Positions 34,560 through 48,329 of a stretch of DNA of 64,000 nucleotides are shown here, in pieces. A program made the position numbers and the translations under genes. Origin of the DNA: Ctenosaura bakeri (Eukaryota; Chordata; Lepidosauria; Squamata; Iguanidae). How positions within the stretch are numbered: the stretch's first letter is position 1; every line of letters begins with the position of its first letter. A model generated the notes under the pieces. It saw only the letters and a list, made by a program, of their open reading frames with translations, made no database searches and was not told the origin of the DNA. Location: the NCBI GenBank assembly GCA_948474755.1, contig CAOLHI010002541.1, positions 186,001-250,000 on the forward strand. Reading direction: 5' to 3'.

Positions 34560-35300
34560 ACTGACCACTCTGCTACTCAATGGTTTCACTTCCTGAGCTG
34601 GCTGAGTTGATCTTGGTGGAGATATTGGATTTTCTTTGGCATGTCGTGCTGGAGAACTTCAACATCCATGTTGAGACCACTCTCTTGGGAGTGGCTCAAG
34701 ATTTCATGTCCTCCATGACAACCATGAGTCTGTCCCAAGTAATATCCAGTATCACCTATTCTGCAGGACACCCATTCTGTGTTGGGCGGGTTGGTGTGCT
34801 TTGCATGTGGAGGAACTTTTTATAGTCCTGTTGTCATGGACAGATTTGCTGAAATTCAGAGTCTCTGCAGGGGCAGGGGGCCCATTAAGATGGTTTACCC
34901 CAAGAAGCTTATGGATCTAGATGGATTCCTGATGGCTGTTGGGGAGTTTCCTGTTCCCTTGGCAAGTAATCCTGTCAAAGTCTTGGCTGATATCTGGAGT
35001 AGGGAAATGTTCTGGGCAATGGACCCAGTTGTTCCTGAGTGACCCTCACGTGGACTCCCTGGCTTACTAGGGAACTGATGGTGATTAAATGACAAGAATA
35101 GAGACTAGAGCATTGCTGGTGGAAAATTTGACATGGGACTGACCACACAAGGGCTACAGCCCATTGGAAAGACTATGCTGTGGCAGTGATGACAAATTAT
35201 ACTTCTCTGCCACCATTATATTCACACAGGTCATTCAGTTCAGCTGACTCAAGTGGTCAGAGGCCTCTTACATTGTGACCCACAAGAAGAGAAAATAATC
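34560..35300 (+). pseudogene. L2-clade LINE fragment, endonuclease and linker region
   Basis: The frame at 34580-34825 carries LPELAELI, ENFNIHVETT (from the L2 endonuclease GDFNIH motif) and AQDFMSSMTTMSLSQVIS, then TYSAGHPF. A second frame (34779-35042) and further decayed stretches to about 35300 continue the L2 ORF2 linker. It is broken by frame changes and stops, and 5' and 3' truncated. Not a gene. Confidence 0.78.
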
Positions 35301-35877
35301 TACAGGCACACCAACAAAGCCTCTGACAAAGAAGCTCCTTTTCACAAGTCTTTTCTACCCCCAGTCCATCTTCCCTTCTTTCTTATTCTCTGTCTGATTG
35401 GATTTTTTTTTAAAACAGGCATTGGGATGATGGTGAAAGACTGGACAAACAGACTTTCATTTGTCAAGTTGTAGCAGCATGTTTGAGGTAAACAATGCAG
35501 TAAAGCTTGGATTATAAAAGAGTGAGATGTCCTCAGCAGATTCTACTGCAGCTGTCTGTGCCTGCCTACAACAGGCAAAGTAGCAGCAGCTGCCTCTGAA
35601 ATCCTTTACTCAGCATGTCTGAACAGCAAAACATAAAGAAAGGAGAAAGTAAACTAGTCTACGTCAGCAACTACTCCCGTGTTTAAAAAGTATAATCTGT
35701 GAGTTAGGGCACTAAAATGGCTATGATATGGACATAATGCTCTACTTGTTGTAGGACTGAAAAGGGAAGGAGGGAAAATTTGGAGCCAGAGCAAGGGTAC
35801 TAGGGAAGTAGGTTTGGGAGATTGGGGATATTATCTCTGCAGATCTCTTGGTCTGGAAGATTCTCTTATATGCCAAT

Positions 35878-35879
<2 letters not shown>

Positions 35880-35917
<38 letters not shown>

Positions 35918-35920
35918 TTA
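35880..35920 (+). repeat. (TTTA)n microsatellite
   Basis: About ten ATTT units in a row. Confidence 0.93.
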
Positions 35921-36133
35921 AAATATGTACATCCACATTTCTAATTCATTGTCAAGAAGCCCTAAGTATCAAACATCAAGGAAAAAAATACAGCATTTAA
36001 AAAAAAAAAACAGAAGAAAAACCGAACATCAACTACATACATAGAAGAAAATAAGTTGTTGCCAGGCCACCAGCATCACTTGATATTGGACAGATAGCAA
36101 GGTCTTATTCAAAAATTTGGCCAAGATCATACA

Positions 36134-36364
36134 AAGCCAATATGGTGTAATGGTTCATGCACTGGGCAGTGGCAGGAGACCAGGGTTCGAATCCTCACTC
36201 AGCCATGGCAACCCACTGGGTAACCTTGGGCAAGTCACTTTCTCTCAGCCTCAGAAGAAGGCAAAGGCAAATCCACCCTGAACAAATCGTGTCAGCAAAA
36301 CCCTGTTGTAGGTTTGCCTTCAGATTGCCATATGTTGGAAATGACTTGAAGGCACACAACAGCA
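36134..36364 (+). repeat. tRNA-derived SINE, full length with target duplication
   Basis: Complete copy: head GCCAATATGGTGTAATGGTT, B box GGGTTCGAATCC, CCATGGCAACCCACTGGGTA, CTTGGGCAAGTCACTTTCTC, body to tail GGAAATGACTTGAAGGCACA then CAACAGCA. Flanked by ATCATACA on both sides (36126-36133 and 36365-36372). Confidence 0.93.
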
Positions 36365-37309
36365 ATCATACAGGAAGAAGGAAACCTTAATATGTAAACC
36401 TAAAGTCAGTTAGAGCTTTAAATGTAGTGGCCCATGTGTTGAGTTACTGGTATAGTAGAAGAGGCATGTGTTTTCTACCAAAGACTTTTCAAAAGGAGAC
36501 CCATATCAAGTACATTAGCAAGAAATCAGTAACTAAATCATATGAACAATGGTTCAGCAGGCTAAAATGTCAAAGTATTTCTGGCATCCATTTGCAACCT
36601 GATTTTCCAGAAGCAAGGATGACTCCCAAAAACATTCCCAAGCTGAAATTGGGAATGTGCAGGGACATTGCAACCCTGTTTAAAACACTTTGTACTCCTT
36701 TCCTTTCACCACTGACTGGAACCTATTGTGTCTTGTCTGGATTCAGTTTCAGGTTTTTAAATCACACCTAGTTCATTACTGATCATTAACAGTGATTCAA
36801 GATATCCATGCATTTCTGATGCAGGATGGGAAGGACAAATAGAGTGGAGCCTCCTCTCTGGACTGTGTAACACCAAACTGTATATCTCTGACTCCCTGCA
36901 TCCAAAAAAATTTGGTGTAAATATTTAAAAGGAACATGAGATACAAGATGGAACCCTCAGCTATCCCAAGACTACCTTTTCTGATTTGAAAGGCCCTTCA
37001 TATCGAACTGATAAGGTTCTTCCAAGATGGAAAGTTCACAGTCCAGACAATATCCTTGTTTTACAAATTATCTGGAGCCATCTCAACAGAATCACCAGCT
37101 ATCCTTATAGGAATTTCCCTCAAGAGCTATCAGGAATTTCTAACAGATCTCCAGAAATTTTAGGCTTATTTGCCAGTGCGTATTGCAAGCTTGTTAGGTT
37201 CTGCTTTGTAATTTCCTGATGAAAAAGCACATGTAGATTATTTTTGCATCCAAATAACTATTCTATATAGCACAAAGCAATGTGAGCAGTGTGGTGTCAA
37301 TCCCTTTGC

Positions 37310-37440
37310 AAATCCTACCTAGAGTAGACTCATTGAATGAATGGAGTTTATGTTAAGTGCTGACTTGCCATTTGGCAACTGATTCAGTAGGACTACTCTG
37401 TGTGGGTCTAGCAAACACATTTAGACCTTCGTGTTCTGTT
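37310..37440. repeat. Short palindromic MITE fragment, 'AATGAATGG' family
   Basis: TAGAGTAGACTCATTGAATG paired with GATTCAGTAGGACTACTCTG. Same family as at 13310. Confidence 0.45.
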
Positions 37441-37706
37441 ATATTGAACAGGGCCAGCTATCAGTGGTGATTCGTCCAGTATTACCATCAAGGGTATGAA
37501 ATTTCGAGCACATCCAACAGTACAGCCCCAGCATGATTACTCAAATAATCCCAAAATAAGTATCCTAGTAAGTTTGAACAGCCTCTTCAAGACCACCCCA
37601 GCCATCTGAAGCAGGAAAATGGTTAGGCAGTAGATAGAATGATATACCTCAGTTCTGTGTCATGACACGCTATTACAAATAGATATCTGAAATTAGGCAA
37701 TACTAG

Positions 37707-37946
37707 ATAAAGGAGCCAGTGTGATATAAGTGGTTTGATAGTTTGAACACTGAACCCTGGAGATCAGGGTTTAAATCCCCCCCTCAGTCATGGAAACACA
37801 CTAGGTGAGCTTAGGTAAGTCACACTCTCTCAGCCTCAGGGGAAGGCAAAGGAAAAATCCCCTTTGAACAAATCTTGCCAAGCAAACCTTATGACAGCTT
37901 GCCTTAGGGGCTCTGTAAGTTGGAAATGACTTGAAGGCACACAACA
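37707..37946 (+). repeat. tRNA-derived SINE, full length with target duplication
   Basis: Same family as 36134: GCCAGTGTGATATAAGTGGT, AGATCAGGGTTTAAATCC, GTAAGTCACACTCTCTCAGC, TTGGAAATGACTTGAAGGCA. Flanked by GCAATACTAG on both sides (37697-37706 and 37947-37956), a perfect 10-bp duplication. Confidence 0.93.
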
Positions 37947-37956
37947 GCAATACTAG

Positions 37957-40900
37957 CATGGAGGATTAAAACAGAGAGATGGTATTATAATAGATTTCTT
38001 TATCACCTTCACCTTGTTCACCAGATCAGGGTTTCTACTACACTGAAAAATCTGGTGAACAAAATTGGAATAGATTAATTCCTTTTATTTCAGCCACTGA
38101 GGCCTCTGTTATGCACTCTAGTCTCATCTGCTCTTTGAAGATCCAAACCGAAATGGCAGTAGTTACGTAATCCACTGACTTGTCATTTAATAGCAGAAAT
38201 TTTAGACCCAAAGAGTTGTTGCTGTAGTAGCCAGGGTCTGTTTATCTGGGGAAATAACCAAAAGAAGAACTTAACTCCATTAGGGTAAAGCAGACCTATA
38301 TTTTAAACTATCTCTTTATGTTCAGATGTACATTGGGAAAAGAATGTAAGCATGAATGAAACATGGATGTGGTGGACAGGGAATTTCCACTTAAATTAAA
38401 AAAACAACACAGCATGAATTTCTCCAATACTTCTTGCGTCAAAGTGCTATAATTGTGTGTCGCGAGTGTAGCATCTTGAGTGTAATTTTTTTACCCAGGC
38501 ACCACTTAAAGTGTGGTTATATCTAGAATGGAAATACATAACAGCTGCTTAATAATACACAGCAGAGCTACCTAAGTATTCAGGACTAGGAAGTAAAGAA
38601 CACTTTCCCTCTGAAACTATCAGGGGATTAGGGTTAGGCAGAGTGTAATTATCCAGCTAATTATCTGCAAAGCCACTGAATTAGCCTCCCTAAATCCTTC
38701 TTTAAAATCATCTCACTGGCAATGCCTGCAGAATCCACTGTAATGGCTATTCAGTTGGTATGTTGTGATTTGTGCAACATTAAACAAAATTGTTTCACAT
38801 TTTCTTAATACTCTTTACTTATTGTTTAGTATTAAATGTTTAAGAAACAAGACTTCTTTTATGGGTGGGGAGCAATCTAAATATATGACAATTAGAATAA
38901 GAGACTTCAAATTTTGGTCTTTTTGGATATACAAGATTGTTCTCTGGATGGCTGTAGCGATACCATGAAAACTGTAAGAGACTGCCTTTTCTGAAGCAAA
39001 CCACTGGACCTTCTTGTTCAGTATTGTCTCTCCTGAGGAGCAGCTTCCCAGTTTTTCAAGGGAGATGGCTTTTTCTAGCCCTACCTAGAAATGCCAGGGG
39101 TAGAACCTCGAAGTTTTGACAACCAGTGCATATATGCTTTTGGACTGCTATAATCTAGTGGTTTTCATCTTATGACAAGATTTAAAGTGTATGAAACTGT
39201 ATCTTAAGCAAAAGTGAGCATCTATTTATCAGCAGAATGAGAATAGGCTTCAAAAGAGCAACAACAAAAACAACAACAAGGTGATGGTTTCCTTTTAGAG
39301 TGGCATGCAAGTTTTCTCATGCAGGGAGGAATATGCATAAATCAAGGAACCATGTAGCCAGAGCCAGTTATATGGACCCTTTCTGACTAATTTGTTCTCT
39401 CTCTATCTCAACAGATTATGTGTGTATGGATTGGGGAGGTCATGCATCCTTCATAATTCTCCAAGCTAACAATGAAAAATGGATAACAAGAATTGAAAGT
39501 AATCTCAGAAATACAAATCTATGTGTTTATGATGTTATCCATTCAGACTTTAGAAAAGTTATTTTTTGAACTACAAGGGGGATTCTTGGATTACTAATCC
39601 CCCCAAATATTGTCTCTCAGGTTTTGGGAACTTCCAGCAACTTCCAGAAATTGCGGTAATGTAATGCTTCAAATGCGTATGCTATCAATAGTTTGGTAAC
39701 TTCAAAGTCAACAAAATGGCTTTTGCTAACCAAAGTGGTACTGTAACCAGGTACATCTGGTCGTGTACCAGATGCTAGAATGTTCCATCTGTTCAATCTA
39801 GGTTTGATTAATTAGAATCTTCTGGATGGACATGTGTAAAGAACGTAAAAGTTGTGATTGAGATCTAGCCTTTTTTTTCACAGTCCTGTAAAATAGATGA
39901 TGAAATTCTGAACAACTTGATGATAAGCTGTATTGTGGTAATCATTTTCTAAGCTAGAAAGCTTTCTTCTTCTTTTCTAGGTATGTGTTCCAACTTAATA
40001 TGCTTTTCATTCTGTATTTCTTTATTTTCTTCCTTTCCCTTGTAAATAAACTCACCTCATTATGAGTTTTCATGTGCTTCTTTCTCATTGCCACAGTACC
40101 AAAACCAATAAATACTATTTGATTCTTGCTGATGTTCAGCAAAGGGTTCTAAAGACAGAAGATGCAAGGGCGTGTCTTTGTTCCCTTAGATCCCAAGGAT
40201 GAACTGCAACGTGTAAGAATGTGTTGGTCCAGGCTCAGGCAGACAGACCTGAGTGGTGGCAGTATAATTGGAGCTCATACATTTTGGGAGTGGGGGTAAT
40301 GCAGGTACCTTGAACTTCACAGTTTCTATACTCATGAGCTGTGTGTAACCCTTAGGAATTTTTGGGGAAAAGCTCAATGTATTGCAGTTCTTTCATCAGC
40401 AATGTAGTTATACTGATAAATTATTGTAGACCAGTGATAACTACCAAATTATGTTGCTTCCTACATAGTTACTGTGTGCCATTCATTGACCTGCATCCAT
40501 GACTACCACTCTAAAGATAGTAACATACTATATGTGTTTTTTTCCTTTTTGAAAGGCCTCATTCCTTTCTGTAAGTAATATACATTTAATAAATACACAT
40601 GAAATATGTGTTCCAAACCTTTCACTTTAATTTCTCTTCTTACTGTATCTTTTAAAATAACACATGGAATTTTCACTACGGCAATGCAAAGGGTGTGCTT
40701 TTTCCAGAACATTATTTCTCTTCTGTGTTCTATGCACAGGCAGGCAGGCAGGCAGACAGCATCTCTCTCTCTCCTCATCTCTCCCCCTTGTCTCCTTCCC
40801 TCTCTTCCTCTCTCTGTGTGTTTCACAATATTATTGTGGGGCAGGGGACAAAATGGAAAACCCACATACTGCATTTTACATTAGATATTTCAGTTGAAGC

Positions 40901-43900
40901 TACCAAATGGTTGTGTATGTGTGTGTCATACACACACACCGCATACTGAGATTTTGAAAGGCACAATGTTTATGCCTAGGGGCAGATGACTGGTATTAAG
41001 ATGTTATGTGACTTCTAAAACAAACCTAGGAATAGGCATCAAACTTTGGCATCATTTCATATCTATAATTGACATGATAGGAAAAGTGAGTATGGATACA
41101 CATGAGCACACTATCTAGAGTAATTATGTCACAATAACTATCATGCCAGCCACCTGTTTTTAATTCATAATAGGACAATTCAAAACCCTCCTTCTCCCTT
41201 GCACTCTTTATGCTTATGAGAAAGTTTGAAGAATAGATAAGTCATGGCTAAAAGCCAAGCTAATATTTGTGGTTTCCTGCAAATCATAATTGAAGGTCAA
41301 GCCAGAACCTTGCATCAGAAAAGCTTTAAACACTCTTTAACTGCTCTGGTTTTATAGCTGGAGGGATGAAGAAAATACAGAGCTCTTTGCAATACTTGGA
41401 AGTTAGATAGTGGGCTAGCCCTCTGAACAAGTATATCTCCATCATAATTTTCCAAGCAAAAGGTGTTTTTCAAACATCAGATAGATGTTCACTCTTTTCC
41501 TCCAAATTTTTTTGAAGGCATACAGAACTCTTTACTGTTAAAGTGTGTGCCTTCTTGTATGAATGTGTAGTCCTTCAGATGTTGTTTGTTAGCTAGCATA
41601 GCCAATAGTAAAGAATGATGGGATTTGTAATCCAGCAATATTTGGAGGGCCACATATTCCTTATCCATGTTTTAGAGAATATACTGTTTGTGTTTAACAG
41701 CAGGAAATTCTTTGGTTGCTATGTCTCCAAAGTGATGCTTTAGAGGACAGCCATAGTATTGAATAAGTGAGAGTATGTACTATGTGTTTATTTTTCTCAC
41801 CACACGCTGGAAATTACTGGCGTAAAGCCTTAGCACAGAGAATAGTTGGCTGTCTTTTGCAGCTTGTAGTTTGCATAGTCTCCCCTTTCTGGATTGGAAG
41901 GCCTCCCATAGGATAGAACTCACAGGTGTTTGCCTGCAGGAAGCCCCACATTCAATCTTCTATCCAAGAATAACTGTAGGCAGAGCTGGGCTAGATACAG
42001 CTGGCAGTCTTACACAAGGCTTTTCCAGAAGCAAGTGGTTTTTGTTTGTGTTTCTTCACATTTCTTACTGGATCATCATTTAGTAAATTTTGCTTCTGGG
42101 TGCCTTGGCTTCCATACTTTGCTCATTTGCATTTGCTACCTTCTTGCAGTGTTGCCAAGACTCTGAGCTACATAAGATAGCTGTACTTTGGACTCACCCA
42201 TTCTCCACCCTGCAGTCCCTGCTTCTGGTCTCCATTTTTGCCTTCTCCTTTCCCTCTGATTAGTTTTCCATAACTTCTGTCTTGTAGTTTGCTGATGATC
42301 TGTTCAGGCAGGGACTTGAATGTGGTGAACGGGTGTTGAGGCTGGGTTTGCACTTGCTGGTGCTCTATATATTAGGCTATTTGCTGTATTTTTTCCATTT
42401 TGCTCAGTGTCATCCATTTTAATGCCATGGCACTATAGAATTACAATGACACATCACCACAGTCTTTTAATATTTACTGAAATGTACCTCTGCACGCACA
42501 CAGATGCACAACTTCAGCATGTAATTTCAGTATGATGACTGTTGTCTTTCCATCTTGGGTCAAGGTGAAGAATGCTTTGTAGCTTCCTTTGACAAGAAAT
42601 TATAGTGCTGTTCTAGCTATCTGACATGTTGTCCTTCTCAGAAAAAAAAATGCTCCAAGTGCTCACATTACCGCATGGTATAATAGGGCTGTTAATAGGA
42701 AGATGCAAAAGTCTTGAAATGCCTCTTGGAAAGAAAAATACTGAGTGTGAAAAATAGTCCATTCTTCCTGTGAGCTACCTTATGAGAAATGGAAGGAGAA
42801 GAGAGCCTGACTAACTGGAAATGACAAAGGAACACCATGGTGAATTGGGTGGAGAGATGGAGCCAAGAACATTGTTCCATGTCTCAGAAACAGTAATAAA
42901 TTAACACATGCCACTAAACACATGCATATGAGTTGAGGGAACCTGGAATATGCTGGCATACAAAAGCTATTGGTGATGTGAAATGAAAGGTACAGAGCTG
43001 AAGACTGAAAGGTATAGAAAATTATGGTGAGAATTCCAGGACGAGCAAAGTATTTTTGTGAGGGAAAAAAACACAGAGCCATTTACAGAGTAACATAAAG
43101 GTTGCATCTGAAGAGCCCTCTGTGTAAGGTGTCCTCATATGCTTCAAGTATCCCAGTTACTTTCATCTCAGATTTTTGTTAGCATGTTGTTGACACTAGA
43201 TGTTTTGCATGACACAGTGTGTATCAAATGGGTTCTGAAGCTGAGATGATAAGATTAGCACTGTTTGATGCTAGTGGTGAACCGGTGATACTAGAACAAA
43301 TGAAACAGGCTAGTTGCTGGCATGCATTGCTGTGCATGTGGAGAAAATGTCACAAAGCTACAATGCAAATATTGTCTTCTCTGACAGTAAAAAATGATAT
43401 GATGGGGAAATGTTCCATTGCCAGGCTTTGGTATTCAACTGGTACAAAGATTAAGCACCTGTTGGAAATGGCATATGCCGATGTGGCCCTGTTTGCATGT
43501 TTCTGTCAGTGCACACTTTGCATGATATTCCAAATACGCTATCCAGATTTGTGTAGCCTAGACATAGCAAACGTACCCTAATAGATGGGCTGTATAAAAT
43601 GTGTCTAGCTTGAGTTGTGAGCCTGTTAAACATTGAATAAAGTACACATACTTCATTTTATACATATATACATTCTCTTTGGGACTGCTATCCAAGGAAA
43701 TTGTTTCTTCCTCTTTGCTACGGAGCTGGAAGTGAAAGGTATTGATTGGCTCTTGTGTGATGTTGAGAGATTCATCTCCAACTCTTCCTACTCTGGGTTG
43801 TGTATAAAAGTGTATTTACACAAATAAGTCCCAGATGGATGTATATGAACTATTAAACTGTTGGACAACTTTTTGAAACCAGGAAGGAACAGGGCCAATT

Positions 43901-44603
43901 ACTGAAACAGCATGCGGTTGTTTGTTTCATATTTATCATATGGGTTGTCCAATACAGGGGTAAGATTTGGCTTTAGTTGTGGAATGATGAGAATGAAGTT
44001 GTGCTTTTAAAGGTGTGTTTATGTACATAGATTTTTCTGTCCTCTAATCTGGAAGTGATCAGAGTTGGTTCTCAATGGTTAGGGAGAAACTGTCTGCTCT
44101 TAATTCAGCTCAGTGTTATGCGAAAGGCACTGTTGCTTAAGGACTCTGCAAGTTAACACAGATGTGTTAAAGACCTGCTTAACTTGTAACACCTGATGGA
44201 TCCTAGGACATACACATCATTGCTGTGTCTTAAAGTTCATTGCACATGAACTGATTTTCTCTCCTCCATTTATATCAGTTAGACAAGAAGAGAGTTGAGA
44301 ACCAGTTTTTGGGGGAGCTGTGATTTAACTACCTTTGCTTTTGGAAATCTAGGAAAAAGTTCTGTATTAGTACCATTATCAATTCTAAATACTTCTGGGG
44401 AGAGACTGAGCAAAAATATTTTCAGCTGACCATTATCACCTTTAACTTCTAATTGTACTTTGTATTTGTATTTGTATTTAAAAATTGTAAATACAGAAAA
44501 TACATTGCCAGGAATGATGTGGATCCTCATAATTAAGGGGAACTGTGAGTGTGAATTGTATACAGCACTGTATGTCCATGCAATGTGGGCATGCAGTGTG
44601 CAC
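37957..44603. other. Intron 1 block, no exon seen
   Basis: A+T-rich intron. Low-complexity tracts: (CAGG)n at about 40738-40756, then TC-rich to 40815, and GT/CA at about 40914-40940. A foldback fragment lies at about 41567-41660. The longest frame (43219-43581) has no recognisable domain and no ATG at its start. Confidence 0.5.
41567..41660. repeat. Foldback MITE fragment, hAT-like family
   Basis: GTAGTCCTTCAGATGTTGTT and GTAATCCAGCAATATTTGGA are inverted arms around GAATGATGGGATTTG. Same family as at 29940. Confidence 0.5.
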
Positions 44604-44812
44604 TGTTGTAGCTGTTGTGGCTTCAAGTTGGCTGCAACTTATGATGACCCTGTCATAGGGCCTTCTTGACAAGAATTGTTCAGAGGGGGTTTGCCATTGC
44701 CTCTTTTAGGCTGCTCAGAGTCACTCAGTGGGTTTCAATGGCTGAACAGGGATTCAGACCCAAGTCTCCTGGAATCCGATTCCAATACTCAAACAGCTGT
44801 ATCATGCTTACC
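44604..44812 (-). repeat. tRNA-derived SINE, diverged
   Basis: Reverse complement of the ACA-tailed family: GTTGTAGCTGTTGTGGCTTC, GCAACTTATGATGACCC, GTTTGCCATTGCCTCTT, CACTCAGTGGGTTTCAATGG. Confidence 0.8.
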
Positions 44813-45296
44813 CACTTAATCCACAATGTGATGAAGCCCTAACATTCCTTGGACAGGCTATAGGTATTTGTTCTTCCTAGTTTAGCTATTCTTTGTTGCA
44901 ATATTTAATGGGAGAATTGGAGTTAGAAACTTGTGGCCATACACACTTTTCCACAACATATCCCTAGTTACAAACCTAAAAAGATTGCACCAGTGAGGAT
45001 TGTTTGTGCTCACACATACATGCTTATGCACATGCACATTCCTATGCGGAATCACTTAATTAGACTGGGCAGGAGTAGAGTTTTGAAAATGCCACCAACA
45101 TGGGCGTTTCATGTGTTCCATTCACCAGCAGTCTCTACTGAGTTTTTGATTTACCTTCTATGACTAGACAAACAGATAAGCAGCAATCTCAGAAGGCAGA
45201 GAACAGCATCCAACTGATCAGCTGAGCTGTGGGAAAAAGTTCTGCTGGCTTCTTGGAGGCGAGTCCACAGAGCATCCAAGTGGTTCTGTCTGCTTC

Positions 45297-45334
45297 AAGA
45301 GAAGCCTTACGATGTGCACTGTAAGGCTTCTCTT
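45297..45334. other. Perfect 14-bp hairpin
   Basis: AAGAGAAGCCTTAC, a 10-base loop, then GTAAGGCTTCTCTT. It is not linked to any recognised element, and the pairing does not extend into the flanks. Confidence 0.7.
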
Positions 45335-45869
45335 CTCTTTCAATAGCTATCGCCACTTGAATTGTAAAGTACTGTTTTCATGATATGATCAAATATATCA
45401 CTTTGATGTTCCTTTTAAATCCCAGTATCTATCAAGCATTGTTCAGGCTCTGTGTTTGCTTGTAACACTGGAGTGTTTGTTAAATCCTGTGTAATGCGGG
45501 TGGAGGGAATCACACCCAGAAGCCACATATTGATTTGCTCCCTGGGATGTCTTCTAGTGATTGTGCATTTGGGATCAATCTACATGTATGCAAATTTACA
45601 TATGCTGTTGTTGTTCATGTAGGCTAAAAGCCAGTTTTCCCAGGGTTCCTGCTTTGAACTTGATTTGAACATGATGTTGGAGAGATGCCCTGCATGCATT
45701 AGTATCTCATAATGCATACCAGCATGATGCTCCTCTGACATGTTCCCTGAATATGCAGGAGTATTTGTCTAAACATTGCTATTGTGTAATGTTTTCGAAT
45801 TGGCTCTACTGGCAGGGTCTCTGACATTGGTTATAACAACCTTTGAGTGGAAATAAGCAGTGCAGTCCT

Positions 45870-45960
45870 TTACTGGGTAGTCCCACTGTACTCAGTGGAG
45901 GTTACATTTTAGTAAGTATGCTAAAGTAAACTGACTGAAATCAGCTTCGATATTAGCTAA
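45870..45960. repeat. Short palindromic MITE fragment
   Basis: GGGTAGTCCCACTGTACTCA and GTGGAGGTTACATTTTAGTA resemble the lizard foldback of the 13310 family. Confidence 0.4.
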
Positions 45961-48329
45961 CAGAATGCAAGTAATGGGAACATGAGACCATAGGTCTGAG
46001 AATGGAATTTAGCCTTGAATAATTTCTTCCACTCACCTAAAACATTCTGTTCCATTTATTAGTAGATCTTAGAAGTGTACTGCTGTAACAGTGTATCAGT
46101 ACTTTGTTTATTTTTAATCACATGTCTTCAACTGTATAAAATATGTTTTGTTGCTATGCTATATGTATTACATGCAAGAAGAGATGAACTGGAAACCTGG
46201 CTAGTGCTCAAAGAATATTGCACGTATCATGTTTGATTTTTATGTATAGTTTGGAGTTCACAATCACATTTTGGGCCTAATTTAAGCAAAGCATGAAAAA
46301 TATATATTAAAGCCTTTTGTCTGCTTTGTGGACTTGGAGCTCAAGGTTAGGAAGAGACAAATTTTGCAGGAAGTCTGTGAAAATCAGTTTCACATTTTAC
46401 ATGAATATGGATTGCCAGGTCTCCTAAGACTCAGACAAGATGAGTCTTGGGAGCTTGTGCTTCGGAACATGAGAGTGGCTCTTGAATTAAAAAGAGACAA
46501 AATCTATCACCATTCAGTAAATTAAGTAGAGAGATCATAGAGAGGTTGGACAGTTAAATCTAGCAAGATAATTGCCTTCTTTATCACATGTTACGTCTTT
46601 TTGGTGCCTGCTTTACATAAATAACACGTTGGAGAAAGAGTGTGCTTAAACTCGAGAACAGGGGAAAGAGCTGGGGCAGCCCCATGAAATAGCCTGCCTA
46701 CTGGCTTCTACCCAAATCATATACCACTGATGTGAACCCTCAAAAGCAACAGATATAGTGCCTTATATAGATTCCACCACACCATCATGCAAGACAAACT
46801 CATCTCGTAAAATCTGATGCTTTCAGAGATCAACCCCTCTTTTAAGAGTCTTGACACTTCTGAGGGGGGTAGGGGCAAAACAGCTCATGGCACATCATTG
46901 GAGAGTAAGCATATGTTCTGACATAGTTTTCAGTTTCTGTGGCTAGTGTCTGTATACCTATTTTTTAAAAAAGAAATAGCTCTTTATCATAGGGTATTCC
47001 TGCAAGCGTACCACAGGGTTTCTCTGTTTGTTTGTTTTTGTTTTTGCTTCACTGCAGCCATCTTCAGCCAGAGGTGCCCCTTAAATATGTGAAAATTATC
47101 CTGTGTCACTCATCTTGAATTCTGCAGAATTCTACAGTCTTTAGTTATCATACTATCCCCTCAAATATCATGAAGTTTATATTACCGGTAGTTTGTACTA
47201 TTGTTCTTTTGATTTGGCTCCACTGTTTTGGACCTTAGGGATCATCTTGTGGTGGTAGCTTTCCTTGCTGCCATGATGCTTTCTGACTAAATAGATAGCT
47301 TCTATTTCACAACAGGTATTATGTCTTCTGGAATATAACCTAAGTATGTTATGGAAATAAAGCAACACAATTCAGTTAAAAGTTGTGTGGCAGTGGTTAG
47401 TTGCAGGGACAATCTCCAAAACCTTGTCCCTTCAGATAGTATTGTTGTTGTTTGTTTATTTGTATCAGTGTACATGATGTTTTACAAATAAAACAACAAC
47501 AACAAAAGTTCTGCAAAAATTGTTGCTGTTCCAGTTAGCTGGAGAGGAAAGGAGTCAATAATGTTTCTTTGGTTTTGCCATCATGTATCAATTTCAGCAC
47601 TAACTGTGTTCTTTGTGTACAGTTCTATCTGCCCTCCTTATTTTCTTCTCTCCTTTCAAATTTTAGGGGTGGTTAGTCTAAAACTTCTTTGTTCAAAATT
47701 ATAAGTAGGTTTATAGTTGAGTCTGATTCTAAAAATGTGAGTCAAATTCTAACTGTCTCAATTAGGCCTGGCCAAAATTGTAGCCAGAAGTTTGCTGTTA
47801 AGCTAAAAAGCTTTCAGTTTGTGAAAAGATTGTGTACAATGTCCCTTGCACTTTTGGGAGAGTTTGGGGCACCCTTGAGAAAGTGGAAAAACTGCAAATA
47901 ACTCCCCCCATGCTTTCCCTCCTATTTTCTTCCAAAGTTCCTCCCTCCCATTCCTTTGCCTTTTATCCTGGTGCATAAGCCTTCCTTCTTTGCACCCAGG
48001 CAAAAGGCAAGGGAATGGGAGGGGGGCACCATCCATGGCAAAGGAAGGTGTGCAGTGCATTCTCCCCCATCCCTTAGTCTCAGCACATGTTCTGGTGCCT
48101 AGGCAAAGGTGAGGGAAAGGGAAGATGGAGCATCAGCTGAAGAAGGAAGGCACATGTAAATCTGATTATTTGTGAGGTGCCTCCCCCCTTCTCCTCTTCC
48201 CATTCCCTTGCCTTTTGCCTGGGCACACTTGCCTTCCTTCTCCACTCCCAGCAAAACACAAGGGAATGGGAGGAGGAGAATGGGGGGGAGGTGCATGCAC
48301 ATCTTGCAAATGATCAAGTTCATGAAGAT
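45961..48329. other. Intron 1 block, no exon seen
   Basis: A+T-rich intron. The frame at 46328-46525 has protein-like composition but starts at GTG and matches nothing I know. Between about 47915 and 48360, inverted CCATTCCCTTGCCTTTTGCC-like tracts suggest an old DNA transposon. Confidence 0.45.

Noticed and set aside
40738..40815. Open frames over CAGG and TC-rich sequence
   Set aside because: Simple-sequence repeats keep the frames open. Not coding.
43219..43581. 120-codon plus-strand frame
   Set aside because: Starts at GTG, not ATG, and has no recognised motif. Treated as chance.
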